Assembly: GCA_023374045.1 (NCBI GenBank)
Contig: CM041780.1
Coordinates: forward strand, 174,385,866 to 174,449,865
Source: Limonium bicolor
Taxonomy: Eukaryota; Streptophyta; Magnoliopsida; Caryophyllales; Plumbaginaceae
Direction of reading: 5' to 3'
DNA: 64,000 nucleotides
Shown: positions 21,560 to 33,348 of the stretch, in pieces
Layout: every line of letters starts with the position of its first letter
How positions within the stretch are numbered: the stretch's first letter is position 1
The notes under the pieces: generated by a model
What the model was told of the DNA's origin: nothing
The model's database searches: none
What the model saw: the letters and a program-made list of their open reading frames with translations, nothing else
Program-made: the position numbers and the translations under genes

Positions 21560-23136
21560 TTTTGGACCCAATAATTTTTTTAATTTTCATTAACTAATAT
21601 CACAGTTTTTATAAAAAAGACAGAATAATTTTAATTTAGTGGATACCAAAAATTACTAACCGAAATTTTTTTAAGGACAGAATACCCTACTTCTTAATAA
21701 TCACATCTCACATTATACCACATAAATATTTTTAATTCAGCAGATATCACAAAACTTAATATAAATATACTATTAAAAACAATAAAATTGATTTATTTTT
21801 CAATATATTGGTTAAAACTTTATAAAATAAAACATACCATATAAAAAATTTGAAAAATATTAAAATATTAAAAAATTAAAAATTAATGTAAGTTTTTCAA
21901 AAAGCTAAAAAACTTGAAAACAAAATAAAAAAAAGTAGTTAAGCGAATGATAATTGAAATTTTTTTATAATACTTTTATTCTAAGTGCTTTTAATAATGT
22001 AAATTAATATTATTAGAAAAACCAAATTTATATAAGGTAATATTATAAAACATTAAATTATCATTCTCTTTACAATTTTTGTCTATTATTAATCAAGTTT
22101 GTGGCTTCTCTAGTATATTATACATTTTATAATTCTTCTTATCTTTAGAGAGTATATTGTTATTATATAATCGATGTTTTTTTATTAATTTTTTAATTTT
22201 AGCCCATAAATAAAAACGTTAACATTTACTATTTACTTTTTAAAACTATATTTTCGAATGTTTATTTTATTTTTGAATTAAAATAAATGAATGATATTAT
22301 AAATTGTTTTATACTAGACGGTAATAAATTCAACCAAAGATAAAAATATAATTAAAAGAATGATAATATAATTTGTTTATAATATAATTTTTTATATTTA
22401 ATTCAATGTTCCAACAAAGATTGATAAATTAATTTTTAAAAGGTAACTAATATAGCGTTCCTTATATATGGGTTAAATTTGAAAAAGTAAATATAACATA
22501 TGTATATATAATAAAATCTCAAAAAATATGAAGAATTATAAAAATATAATATATTAGAGAAGCCATAAATTTGATTAAAAATAGAAAAAACAAAAAAGAG
22601 AATAGTAATTTAATTTTTTATAATATTACTTTATATAAATTTAATTTTTTATAACACTATTCTACATCTTCTAAAATACTGAGTAAAAATATTATAAAAA
22701 ATTTGAAGTATCATTCTCTTAGCTAGTTTGTTTATTTTTAGTCATGATTTTATCTTTCAAGTAATATATATTATTTTTTTAATTATTTTTATATATTTTG
22801 GAAATTTAAAAAAATATATCTATGATTTTTAATTTTATAAAACATTAACTAATATATTTATAATTTAACTTTTTATTATGTATAACTGTTTTTTAATATA
22901 TTTTATTAATTATTGTGGTATTGTGAATCACAAATATTTATGTGGTATGATCTAACTATATTTGTTAACAAGTAGGGTATTATGGTCTTAAAGCGTCTTA
23001 AGTTGATAATTTGTAGTATCTGATGAATTAAAAATATTTTTTGTGATAGATCTTTTATTAATTAATAAACTTTTTAGTGGTATTTTATAAATTAACATTT
23101 ATATAATGGGTTAAAACTGGAAAAAAATAAAATACC
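21560..23136. mobile_element. AT-rich inverted-repeat element, left part (split by E3)
   Basis: Very AT-rich DNA with several related segments in both orientations. The segment at about 21640-21760 (ACCCTACTTCTTAATAA, then ACCACATAAATATTTTTAAT) recurs reversed at about 22905-23030 (AACAAGTAGGGTATTATGG) and again at 58040-58160. Another pair, around GAGAATGATAATTT and AAATTATCATTCTC, also repeats. Before E3 inserted, this part was joined to 57662-58190, giving about 2.1 kb with inverted termini. I cannot assign a transposon superfamily, and no coding frame is visible. Confidence 0.5.
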
Positions 23137-23562
23137 TGAGAAGGGAAGAAATGGTACCAGGCCAGACAAGACATATGGAGCATCCGGTCGCTTCTCGCCG
23201 GATGAAAATAAGAGTACACAAAGGTGCCCAGCTGTCTCCGGCCGGACGAAAGTAGAACTTAGGCAATATAAAACGTAGCATGACCGGTCGTCTGTGATCG
23301 GCCAAAGATGATAAGGGAGGGCAAAATCGTACTTATACGTGTAAAATATAGGCTGATAAGCATAAGACCAGGCCCAAAACTCTATAAATAGGGGTGTACC
23401 CCCATGGAATAAGACACGGAACATTTGACAATCGAACTTACACTTAATCCCAGTAAAAGGCTCTCTCTCTCTCCCTTCTTACAGGACTCTATAATCAAGA
23501 CAAGGTAACATAGGATAGTAAATCGAACCAGGTTATATTTAGGATATAGAGTACAAGTTTCA
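23137..23562 (+). repeat. 5' LTR of E3
   Basis: This 426 bp LTR nearly matches 57236-57661. It carries a TATA-box-like CTATAAATAG at 23383-23392, about 170 bases before the LTR end, followed by the small inverted motif GGGGTGTACCCCC, so transcription probably starts near 23415. A CTCTCTCTCTC tract follows at about 23461. Confidence 0.93.
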
Positions 23563-23580
23563 TTTGGCGCCGTCTGTGGG
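23563..23580 (+). promoter_or_regulatory. E3 primer binding site
   Basis: TTTGGCGCCGTCTGTGGG follows the LTR directly. The TGGCGCCGT part can pair with the 3' end of a plant tRNA, probably Asp-tRNA, as in other Tat elements. The tRNA assignment is tentative. Confidence 0.75.
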
Positions 23581-23699
23581 AAAAGAATAGCAAGAAGCAA
23601 CCACGAGACCACACAGAAACAGGGAAGTGATCCGTAACAATTCGTAATGGAAATCCTGAAATGACTAATGATATCTTTTGCAGGATCCGAGTACGAGAA

Positions 23700-25080
23700 A
23701 TGGCCCCAAGATCTAAAAGGACACCAAAGAACGCTACGGAGAATATCGATCGCATTGGAGGAGAAGTGAGTTCGGAGATGCCAGAAACCATCTCCAAGAA
23801 AGATCTCGAGGACATGCTGAAGGGATTAGTCAGATCAATTGACGAGAAGATTGTAGAGGGAAACGAGACTCCACAGCAGGAATTAATGCAAAGGGATGAA
23901 GAGTATCAAAAGAAGTGGGATGAAATGACTGAAGCTATAGAACAGTTGAGGAATAAGGATTCCAGAGGCAGTAATGGCGAAGAAAGTAAAGATCGGAAGC
24001 GCAATTCAATCGTCAGCGAGGAAGAAATGGAAGAGGACGACCAAATAGATATGAGCTTGTACCCCTTCTCGGAGAAAATAAGGAGAGCGAAGCTCCCGCC
24101 GCATTTCGTTGCTCCAGCAATTGAAAAATACGACGGGACAGGAGACCCCGCCCAACATATTAAGAAAATTCATGTTTGCCATGAATACTCAAGGGATTAG
24201 CTCCCTTGGTCTCTGCAATTTATTCCCGGGAACGCTTTCGAAGAGGGCACTAGGATGGATCTCCACGAGGCCGCCGCAGTCCATCACCAGCTTCAAACAG
24301 CTGACTGAGGAATTTCAACAGTATTTGGCCGCAAGCAAGAGGGTGAAGAAGGAGACAATAGAACTGATGGATGTCAAGCAACGGAAGGGAGAGACCGTGA
24401 AGGAGTATAGTGAGCGCTTCCATAAGAAGGTCGCGGAAATTGAGGACATTGACGAAAAAATCTTGATTAAAGCCTTTGGAAATGGCTTGGCTCAGCCTCG
24501 ACTTGCTGGAAAGATTGCGACAAAAGCACCAAGAACTCATGGAGAGTTAGCTGAAATGATCCATGATTTTTTGAAGTCTGAGATAGCAGAGAACAAGGCT
24601 AAGGAACTAGCAGATAGCTTCAAAAGTGCAACAACATCGGAAAAAAAGGAAGGGCAAGGTGGAAGTGCCGGAAGAGGGGGATCAAGATACAAGCCATATT
24701 ATTACAAATCAACTGAACGGATCCTCTCTCAGGGCCGCAGCATCAGGGAGCGAGGACTGTTGTCTACATCGACCCAGGGAAGTACGCTGCCGCGGTAAGA
24801 GATGGATACCTTCCTCAGCCAAGAAAGCCGCCATAGGGAGAAATTCCGGTTGCATTCTACGAATACCATGGAAACCGCAGCCATCGAACCGTAAACTGTG
24901 CCACTCTGGCCAAAGAGCTCCGAGTCATTGAGGAGAATAGGAAGAAAGGAAAGCAACAAGCCGGAGCACAAAGGCAGTACGGCGGTCAGCAGAGCAACAC
25001 CCAGAATGTATCACGGGGACTGCAAGAGGAGGAGGTTCATCCCAGGCTTGACCCTGGCAAATCGGTGGGTATGATAACAG
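23700..25080 (+). CDS. gag: E3 Gag (one or more frameshifts)
   Basis: The first good start is MAPRSKRTPKN at 23700, followed by an acidic, charged N-terminus and the motif AKLPPHFVAPAIEKYDGTGD, the classic entry to the plant Gag domain. A frameshift near 24160-24190 moves the rest (ISSLGLCNLFPGTLSKRALG, FKQLTEEFQQYLAAS, KGETVKEYSERFHKKVAEIE) to another frame, which ends near 24798. The C-terminus then changes frame again. A TTTTGCAG sequence just upstream of the start (23676-23683) could be a 5' leader splice acceptor. Gag packages the element RNA; this copy is not intact. Confidence 0.87.
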
Positions 25081-25307
25081 GTCTGTAAGAAAAATAAGGA
25101 TTCTCTCTCTTTTCATTCGGACAAAAGGACCTCTTAGGAAGTAAAAGGCTGGTTGTAAGTGGTCTTCCTAAAAATCAAGTATGTAGAAATAAATTGTCAG
25201 GAATCATACTACGGAATAAGAAGGATAGAATTTTCATTTTTCTCTCTCTCTAAAAAAAAGGGGGCTAACAAAACTTTCTCTAAGAAAACTCACTGGGCTA
25301 TTTTCAG
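25081..25307 (+). other. Predicted gag-pol intron of E3
   Basis: The donor is ATAACAG/GTCTGTAAG and the acceptor GCTATTTTCAG/AGG. Removing 227 bases skips a stop immediately after the donor and joins Gag to the protease frame (GPLTPNERKRHIHQVHQ). A second acceptor 6 bases downstream is also in frame. It parallels the predicted gag-pol intron of E1. Confidence 0.6.
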
Positions 25308-25921
25308 AGGTAGGACCACTAACCCCTAATGAAAGAAAGAGGCACATTCATCAAGTACATCAGGAACTTCCGGAAAGGAAGATCGCCAAAAAAGAAAGCT
25401 TGCCTCCAATATTCTTTTCCGACGAAGATGAAGATGGAGTGCTGTATCCACACAACGATCCACTTGTCATTCGTGCGCAGGTAAAAAACCGAATGATGGA
25501 AGGAATCCTGATTGATAGTGGAGCCGGGGCGAACGTTATCTCAGCCGAAGCGGTTAAAAAATTGGAGGTACCTGAGGACCAGATTAGGCCATATTCGGCG
25601 GTTCTAGGAGGATTCATGGGAGGAGTTTCTGCCACGTCCTCCGGCAGTATAGAATTCACCATGACCCTGGGTCAAGAAGATGAAAGGAGAACGGAGAAAC
25701 TCACGACTTTTATTGTGCCAGGTCGGTCTGGATATAACATGTATCTCGAAAGACCAGGAATCAACGCCTTCAAGGCCATACACCGTACTCATCACTTGAA
25801 ATTAAAATATTTAACCACAAGCGGAAGGGTGGTTACGATAAGGGGAAGTCAAAAGATGGCCCGAATGTGTGAAGTTCGCATCATGAACAGCCTTCCTAAC
25901 GAGGAGATAGTCAAACTGTAG
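25308..25921 (+). CDS. E3 aspartic protease region
   Basis: The leader PNERKRHIHQVHQELPERK is followed by LPPIFFSDEDEDGVLYPHND, the usual lead-in to Tat proteases. The active site is GILIDSGAGANVIS. Downstream YNMYLERPGINAFKAIHRTHHLKLK corresponds to the flap and helix normally read as LGRP. The frame stops at 25919-25921, and the linker to RT (25922-26091) contains frame changes and stops. The linker motif LFKIGTAFDSG is still readable at about 26039-26074. Confidence 0.85.
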
Positions 25922-26091
25922 GGTCACAAAAGGAATTCAAGGGAAAGTTACCTTCTACCCCAGAGCCAAGTCAAGAAAAGGAAGGGTGTCAAACAACTAA
26001 AGACTCCCCTAGAGAGGTACATTTAAAATCTGACCCTTCTAAATTATTTAAAATAGGAACTGCGTTTGACAGTGGATAACAAACTCACTTA

Positions 26092-27670
26092 ATGAGGTTC
26101 CTGGAAAAAAGAAGGGCAACATTCGCTTGGAGCACGGACGAGATGCCTGGTATAGACCCAAGCGTTATCCGGCATGAGCTCAGGGTAGACCCTAAGCATC
26201 TGGCAGTTAGGCAAAGGAAAAGGGTGATAGGGGAAGAAAGGGATTTGGCCGCACGAACCGAGGTCCAAAAACTCCTCAGGGCTGGATTCATCAGAGAAGT
26301 AGCATACCCACGATGGCTGGCTAATGTTGTCATGGTAAAGAAAGCAAACGGAAAATGGAGAATGTGTGTGGATTTCACAGATTTGAATAAAGCGTGTCCT
26401 AAAGATTTCTATCCCCTACCATCAATAGATAGATTGGTGGTTTCTACTGCTCAGAGCTCTGTGTTAAGCTTTCTAGATGCATTTTCCGGTTATAATCAGA
26501 TAAAAATGAAAGAACAAGATTCGGAAAAAACATCATTTATCACTTCAGCCGGAACATTCTGTTACAAGGTAATGCCTTTTGGTCTGAAGAATGCAGGGGC
26601 CACTTTTCAGCGAATGATTGACAAAGTATTTTGTCAACAGCTTGCCCGGAATGTGGAAGCCTATGTTGACGATACAGTCGTAAAAAGTCCATCAAAAGAG
26701 CAACACATGAAGGACTTAGAGGAAACGCTCGACACTCTGGACAAATACCAAATCAAGCTAAACCCGGAGAAATGTGTATTTGGTGTAACCAAAGGGAAGT
26801 TTCTTGGTTTCATCATTGGACAACGAGGTATCGAAGTCGATCCAGAAAAAAGTCAAGCAATCCTCAACCTTTCTCCCCCAAGAAATATCAAAGATGTTCA
26901 AGCCTTGAACGGGAGACTCACAGCACTAAGCAGGTTTTGTTCCAAACTTCAGGAAAAATCAATCCCGTTCTTCAATATTCTAAGGAAGAACAGTAAATTC
27001 CAGTGGGGACAAGAATGTGTGGATGCGTTTGAAAGGATCAAGGAAATGCTCCGGGACCTGCCTAAGCTGGGCGTACCTGCCCCTGGCCAAGACCTCTACC
27101 TCTACTTGTCCGCAACAGATTGGGCAGTTGCAGCCGTCTTGATCATGGAGGAGAAAAGGGAGATACCAGTCTACTACACCGGCAAAATTTTAAGCCCAAC
27201 AGAAGGACGATATACTAACATAGAGAAAATCCTGTTTGCATTAGTGGTGGCGTCAAGGAAATTGCGGCCCTATTTTCAGTCGCATCGGATCTTTGTCAGG
27301 ACCAATTGGCCACTCAAGCAAATAGCTAACAATCCAAATGCTTCCGGCCGGATGGTGAGCTGGACGGTGGAGCTAACACAATATGAAATTCACTTCATGC
27401 CCAGAACAACAATTAAAGCTCAGGCCTTGGCAGACTTCATAACAGAAACAAACTTTGCAGGAGAAGAGAAACAGCTCCAGAACCCATATGTTGTCTTGGT
27501 TGACGGAGCCCGGTGTAAAAGTGGGGCAGGAGCTGGAATAGTAGTACAAGCGCCAGATGGACAAAGCTTGAACTACACCTTCCGGCTAGATTTTGATGTT
27601 ACCAATAACGAAGCTGAGTACGAGGCCCTTATCTAGGGTTTGGAGGTGGCTACTGCCTTAGGGGCAACAG
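26092..27670 (+). CDS. E3 reverse transcriptase, RNase H and second (archaeal-type) RNase H
   Basis: The long frame carries RT motifs FAWSTDEMPGIDPSVI, YPRWLANVVMVKKANGKWRM, LDAFSGYNQIKM, MPFGLKNAGATFQRMIDKVF and the active site VEAYVDDTVVKS. It then reads the first RNase H (LYLYLSATDWAVAAVL, YTNIEKILFALVVASRKLR) and a second RNase H beginning LVDGARCKSGAGAGIVV and DVTNNEAEYEALI. The second copy is the marker of the Tat lineage. In the first RNase H the position after ATDW is non-standard, so activity of that domain is doubtful. A TAG at 27634-27636 interrupts the second RNase H, which continues in frame (GLEVATALGAT) to a predicted intron. Confidence 0.9.
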
Positions 27671-27759
27671 GTTTCGTAGAAAAATATTATCTCTATTCTT
27701 TCGTTCCTAAAAATCCTATTAGAAATAAAGCTTATAAAAATTTAACCTACTTTTAACAG
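27671..27759 (+). other. Predicted intron inside the second RNase H
   Basis: The donor GGCAACAG/GTTTCG and acceptor ACTTTTAACAG/AG enclose 89 AT-rich bases. Removal joins GAT to ELEVYSDSMLVARQ in frame, restoring the expected RNase H strand. Without removal the frame hits several stops. Confidence 0.65.
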
Positions 27760-28724
27760 AGTTAGAGGTGTACTCGGACTCTATGTTGGTAGCAAGACAG
27801 AATGATAACATCTATGAAGTCAAAGAGGAAAAGCTATGGCAGTACCTGCTCAAAGTCCAGGAGCTAAAAGCGAATTTCCAAAGATGTGAACTAAAACACC
27901 TCCCTTGTAAGGAGAATGTCGAGGCTGATGCCTTGGCAAAATTGGCAAGTATGGCCGACAGGGTACCCAATGAAATATGGCTAGAGCTCAAAACTTCGTC
28001 AAGCATAGACGAGGCTCAAATGTTTACGGTAGAATCAATTGATGAGGCGGAATCTTGGATGACTCCAATCATAGAATACATACGGCGAGGAAAATTGCCG
28101 GAAGAAGATAAGGAGGCCAAGATAATAAAAAGGCGGGCCGCATCATTTTTTATCGAGAATAACCAGCTATATAGGCGATCTTTCATGAGACCGGCACTAA
28201 AATGTGTTTCCATGATCGAAGGGATAGAGCTGATAAAGGAGGTGCATGGTGGGCTTTGTGGAAACCATCAAGGAGAAAGAACCATAATGCACAAAATCTT
28301 GAGGCTCGGATACTTTTGGCCAAAAATGATGGAACATTGCAAGGAATATATACAAAAGTGCCTCAAGTGTCAAGAACACGGAAACAAAATACACAATCCT
28401 TCGGCGGAACAGAAGTCTATCCTTTGCCCAATTCCCTTTGCTATGTGGGGGCTGGATATTGTGGGACCATTCCCAGAAGCTTCACCAGGGAGGTTCAAGT
28501 TCATATATGTTGCCATCGACTACTTCACAAAATGGGTCGAGGCAATGCCCACTGTCTCCATCACAGCTAGAATGTCACAGGAATTCATCTGGAAATATGT
28601 AGTATGCAGGTTCGGCATACCAAAGGCAATAATAACCGATAACGGGACACAGTTCAATTGCGAAAGCTTCCGGGAATTCTGTGAAGAGTGGAAGATCGAC
28701 TTAAGGTTTGCATCAGTGGCACAC
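27760..28724 (+). CDS. E3 integrase, N-terminal part (interrupted by E2)
   Basis: The end of the second RNase H (VYSDSMLVARQ, VEADALAKLAS) leads into integrase. The zinc-binding HHCC region is HGGLCGNHQGERTIMHK then CLKCQEHG. The catalytic core begins MWGLDIVGPFPEAS (first Asp) and FGIPKAIITDNGTQF (second Asp). Reading is cut at ASVAH by E2 and resumes without loss at 51405 (PQANGQVEN, the catalytic Glu). No stop or frameshift is visible in this half. Confidence 0.92.
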
Positions 28725-31631
28725 TGAAATACCCCTAACCTTTAAAACTTAATTAAATGATCTATTAATGATCTAAGATGATTAATAAACATCTAAATAT
28801 TATTGGGGAACAATCTAAAAGATCTCAACAAGGCAAAGCATGCCTTAAGATCGGTAAAGCCAAAAATGTGCTTTAAAGCACCATAAAGATTGTATGACCT
28901 CAAATAGGATCCAAAGTGGATTCATAAGTATTATAATGAAGTAAGGAACACAACAAAGCTATTCTCAAAGAAAACTAAGCTCAGAAGCACCTTGCAACAC
29001 AAAATGTGCACTAAAACACCTTAAAGCACGTTTTTGTGAAATTGCCTTCTAAATTGGCTTTTAATGGGCTTAAAGGTTATAATTACCTTTAAATATGATA
29101 ATATATCACATTATATCATATTGGGAATCTAATTCCAGAAATTTACAAATTTTTACAAATTTGATATTAAAATATTAATAAAACCCTATAAGGGGGCCCG
29201 CCGAGTCAATATTGACCAAGAATGGTCAATGGTCAATTAATGACCCATTTGACCCCATGGAAATCGGCAGGCAAGAGGAGAGGAGACAGCTCACAATCAT
29301 TATTAGACAAAAGCTACCTTATACCAAATTTGAAATAGTAAAAGTTACTTTTATTACCTTTTTCAATAATTAAGCTCATTTCCAATCATTCCTCTTGCTC
29401 TTGTCCGATTCCCTCCATTCCAGCCGATCTCCTCTCCTTCCTAGAAGCTCTCAAGCCTTGTTCTTGAGCATGGAAGGCAGATCTAACTCCTAAGATCTTA
29501 AGGTAAGCTTTTAAGGTCATTTTTAGCTCTTTTTCTTCATCTCTTCACTACCTACACTTAGATTTCGTGGCTCATCAATTCCTATGGCTCATTCTCAGTG
29601 TTCTAAGGTTATAACAACATCCAAACTCGGCTGATGCAAGTAGAGGGACCAAGGTTGCTCTAAATTGCATTTTAAGGTAAAAACATACCTTAAGCCTCTC
29701 TAACTTCCAAGCGGTTTTCTTCTTTGAATTTTTATGAGTTTATAAACTCATAATCTTCATATTTACATGTTCATTCAGTTGGTTAGCCATTTGGAGCAAG
29801 GGTGGCCGAGATCCAAAGGAAATACCCTCTTTTAAGGCATTTTGCCAAGGTAAAACCTATTACCATAGCAGCTTGTAGTTGTCTAGCTATTTCCTAAGTT
29901 GATATGGTGAATTTAACACCATTTGGTGTGTTTTATTCAGGCCGAAAATCATTGGAACTTCGCTTGCATTTTTAAGGTGATTTTTGCCTTAAATCTTACA
30001 TTAATTATTCCTTATGGTTAAGCTCAAGCTTGGAGTATAACCATATCTTGTTTTGGTGTATTAAAAATGTCTAAATCATGTGGTGAATTTTCCTACAAGA
30101 GACCGAGCTCATACAAGGAATAATCAAGGTATAAACACCTTAAACTTATGATTTTTATAATTTCTAAGCATATATATTAATATTGCCGAGAGTGAAATTA
30201 TAAATATGGGTGATATTGACCTAGAAATGGAAAAAAATGACTAAGATAAATTAAGCTAGTCATTTAAAGAGATCTAATTAACATAATGGTCAAATTATGA
30301 CATTATGTGGAAAAATAATTAAATTGAAGTGAGGCGTGGCATATACGTATTTGAGCATATATGTATTTTGATTTTGCAAGTTCAAGGTTGTAATAAGGCC
30401 ATGTCATTAGGCCATTTTAATTTAAGTTTATAAGCTTATTTAGTTAGATTTATGCTTATATAATTAAATTGGGGTCAAACGGTAATTACTAACAAAATAT
30501 TAGGCCGTGGGCTTAATTTAGAGGAATTTAGGGCTTTTAAATGAATTTAATAAAAATTATAACATTTTATAAAGTTTTGTGTCAAAATTATAAAAATAGA
30601 AAAGTATGGGGTAAGATTGGTAATTACCGAGAGTTTGGTCCAATTTGGTATTAGAAGTCAAAGTCGACTATATAGGAGACCTTGACCAAGTTGGTGAATT
30701 TAAGGAATTAAAAATACTATCTTATAATAATAGTTATTAAATTGTAAAAGATTTATAAGTCTTGGGGTGATATTGTGATTTCCGAAAACTTGGGGTACTA
30801 AATGGAGTTTAGTACAAACCTTAAGTTATTAGGAATTTTTAGAAGTTGATTTGGTTAAATTTGGAGTTTATATGAATTATATGAGTATAATATAAGATAT
30901 TTCATAATATTGTTACAAATGGGTAACATATGTGGTAAAACCAAGATTTAGAGAAAGTATAAGGTTAGTAATGATGTTTATAACCTTTTGGTATAGTTTG
31001 GTAATTTTCGGAATTATATATGAAGTTTTATGAAGATATATGTATAATATATAGTTTTGGTGATATTAGAAACTATATGTTATTAAATGGGGTTATTTGG
31101 TGAGTATAAGAAGTTAAGTGGTGGAAATTAAATTTAAATAGACTATGGGGTCTGTTCGGCTATTTTGAGAAGATATAACCATGGGTTATAATTATATTAA
31201 GGAATAAGGATTATAATATAAGGTATATACTATAAGTATAACAAGGAAATATAATTTGGGGTTGATTTGTAAATTATGGAAGTTTAGTGGGAATTAATTA
31301 ATACCGAGAGTTTTTAAGTGCTGTATGGTATTTTATAACAATATATAACTATAGGTTATAATTGTTTTAATGACATAAATGTCAAAATACAAGTTATATA
31401 ACTATAATATAACATTATGTAAAATATGTGGTGGATTTTGTAAATACTTAAGAAAGGTAGGCGCTGTTCGGAAATATTAATATTTTTGAATGGAATTTAT
31501 AATATGGTTTTTAATGTTATAGGAATTATGACATTTATAATATGAGAGGTATTCATTAAAAAGAATGAATATATATTATAAGGCTTACCATATAATAAAT
31601 AGTCCTATGATACATATATATAAATGAATAT

Positions 31632-32577
31632 GGGCGCGTTCGCCTTGCACTAAATGTGCATTTTTTGACAGCATAAATATACAGCATATGCTGTTTTGGA
31701 CTCCTTTATTTGTTTTTTTGTTCGCCTAAAACAGCATAAATGGCAGCATAAATGTCAGCATAAATGCCCGTAACAAATGCTATTTTTTCGTTTTCGTGCT
31801 TTCACTTCCGTTTCTTTACTCACTTCATAATGCAATTACTGTGACTATTGATTTTTTTAAAAAAAGAATTTTTTTTACAAGTTACTTTATTTATAATAAA
31901 TTACATAATGCTTTAAATAATTTATAAAAATAGTACTACATCTTTAGCCAAATTTACAAAAAATCACATTTTAATACAAATCTATAATATATTATTTGTA
32001 ATACCACATAGATTAATAAAATTAAAAAAACGAATAATATACACAATTGTTGATATATAAATTAAAATATTAAAATAGTATATAGAAATATGAATGCATA
32101 TAAATTTATTAACATACAAAGTTACAAAAATATTATCTAAATAAATTCACATAACATTATCAGGAAATTTGAAACGCTTTTTCTCTTTTTTTACGTTTTT
32201 ATATTTGTAAGAATTATAAAATTTAGATAATAAAAATATATTGTTTAGGAGTTACAAGTTTTGCTTAAATAATAGAAATAAAATTTTTATTGTTTGTGAA
32301 TTTTTTTATTTTTTTTATTAACAAATAAAGTTACGTAGTGTAATATAATAAATTATAATTGTAATACGAAAACGGTAAACGCACTACATATAACTAACTT
32401 AACCAAACATGCTACATATGCTGCACTGCCAAACAACAGTTTTCAAAACAGCTGCATTTATGCCAGCATATTTGCTGGCATATTCCTGCCAGCAAATATG
32501 CTACATTTATGCCAGCGCATTCCTGCTGCCAAATATGCTGCATTTATGCTGCCAAAACAGCCATGCCGAACAGAGCC
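31632..32577. mobile_element. Tourist/Harbinger-like non-autonomous element in the E2 5' LTR
   Basis: This 946 bp block is absent from the matching point of the 3' LTR (near 49208). It begins GGGCGCGTTCGCC and ends with the complement of GGCTCTGTTCGGC, and is flanked by TAT on both sides. The 3 bp duplication and GG-N-CTGTTCGG type termini suit Tourist/Harbinger elements, though TAT is not the usual TWA target, so a hAT relative is possible. Both subterminal regions repeat GCATAAATG or its complement many times. There is no coding frame. Confidence 0.75.
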
Positions 32578-33332
32578 TATATGTTATGGTGTGGACAAAT
32601 ATAATATAGTTCAATAACTATATATTACCATAATTAAGATGTTATGAGATAAAGGGAAGAGAATTATAAACATTAGATATGGAATTCTAATGTTAGGAGT
32701 ATACATGAAATAATAAGGATTTATATAATTCAAGGTATTTTATACACGAATTATACTCCATTAAACTTGGAAAAAAAACCTTAGAAAAATAAATACTAAG
32801 GTGAGATGCATAATACATGATAAAGAATCATACATGCAATATAGAAACAAACTATATGATGTACAAATATACATTAAGCTACATGCGATAACAAAGTTCA
32901 ACATTAGGTATATTAATGTGCAATACGAGACTACGCATGTAATGTAACATTTTTCCAAATCTCGGGTTAAACCGAAAACCCGACAAATGTTGACAGTTAA
33001 TAACGGGGGATTAACCGGGAGGTATTAGTGATGGTACGGTGTACCGTAGAGTTATGATTGTTATACGGGATGCTAATCAGTAGCGTTATGTATTGTTTAG
33101 ACTGTTAGAGACGGCACAAGGAGCATAGGATCTTGCTGATTCATACTCCACCGTAATACAATCCGGGTGAACGGTATGTTATTTATGTGGCTGATTGTCT
33201 CTGAGGATTTCCTCAGTTCAGACATTGTGTGAAAATCTGTGATAAGATTGAATGTCTGCTTGTGTGAATTAATATGCTTGAGTTGTATATTAATGCTGCT
33301 TATTATTATTACTGTTGCACGATAACAGTACA

Positions 33333-33348
33333 GTTCGTATATACGAAC
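33333..33348. repeat. 16 bp perfect palindrome in the E2 LTR
   Basis: GTTCGTATATACGAAC reads the same on both strands and is conserved at 49963-49978 in the 3' LTR. It could be a binding site for a dimeric factor. No factor can be named. Confidence 0.5.

Noticed and set aside
23092..23424. Minus-strand frame over the E3 5' LTR, also seen at 57209-57523
   Set aside because: The repeated frame simply reflects two copies of the LTR; no protein motif.
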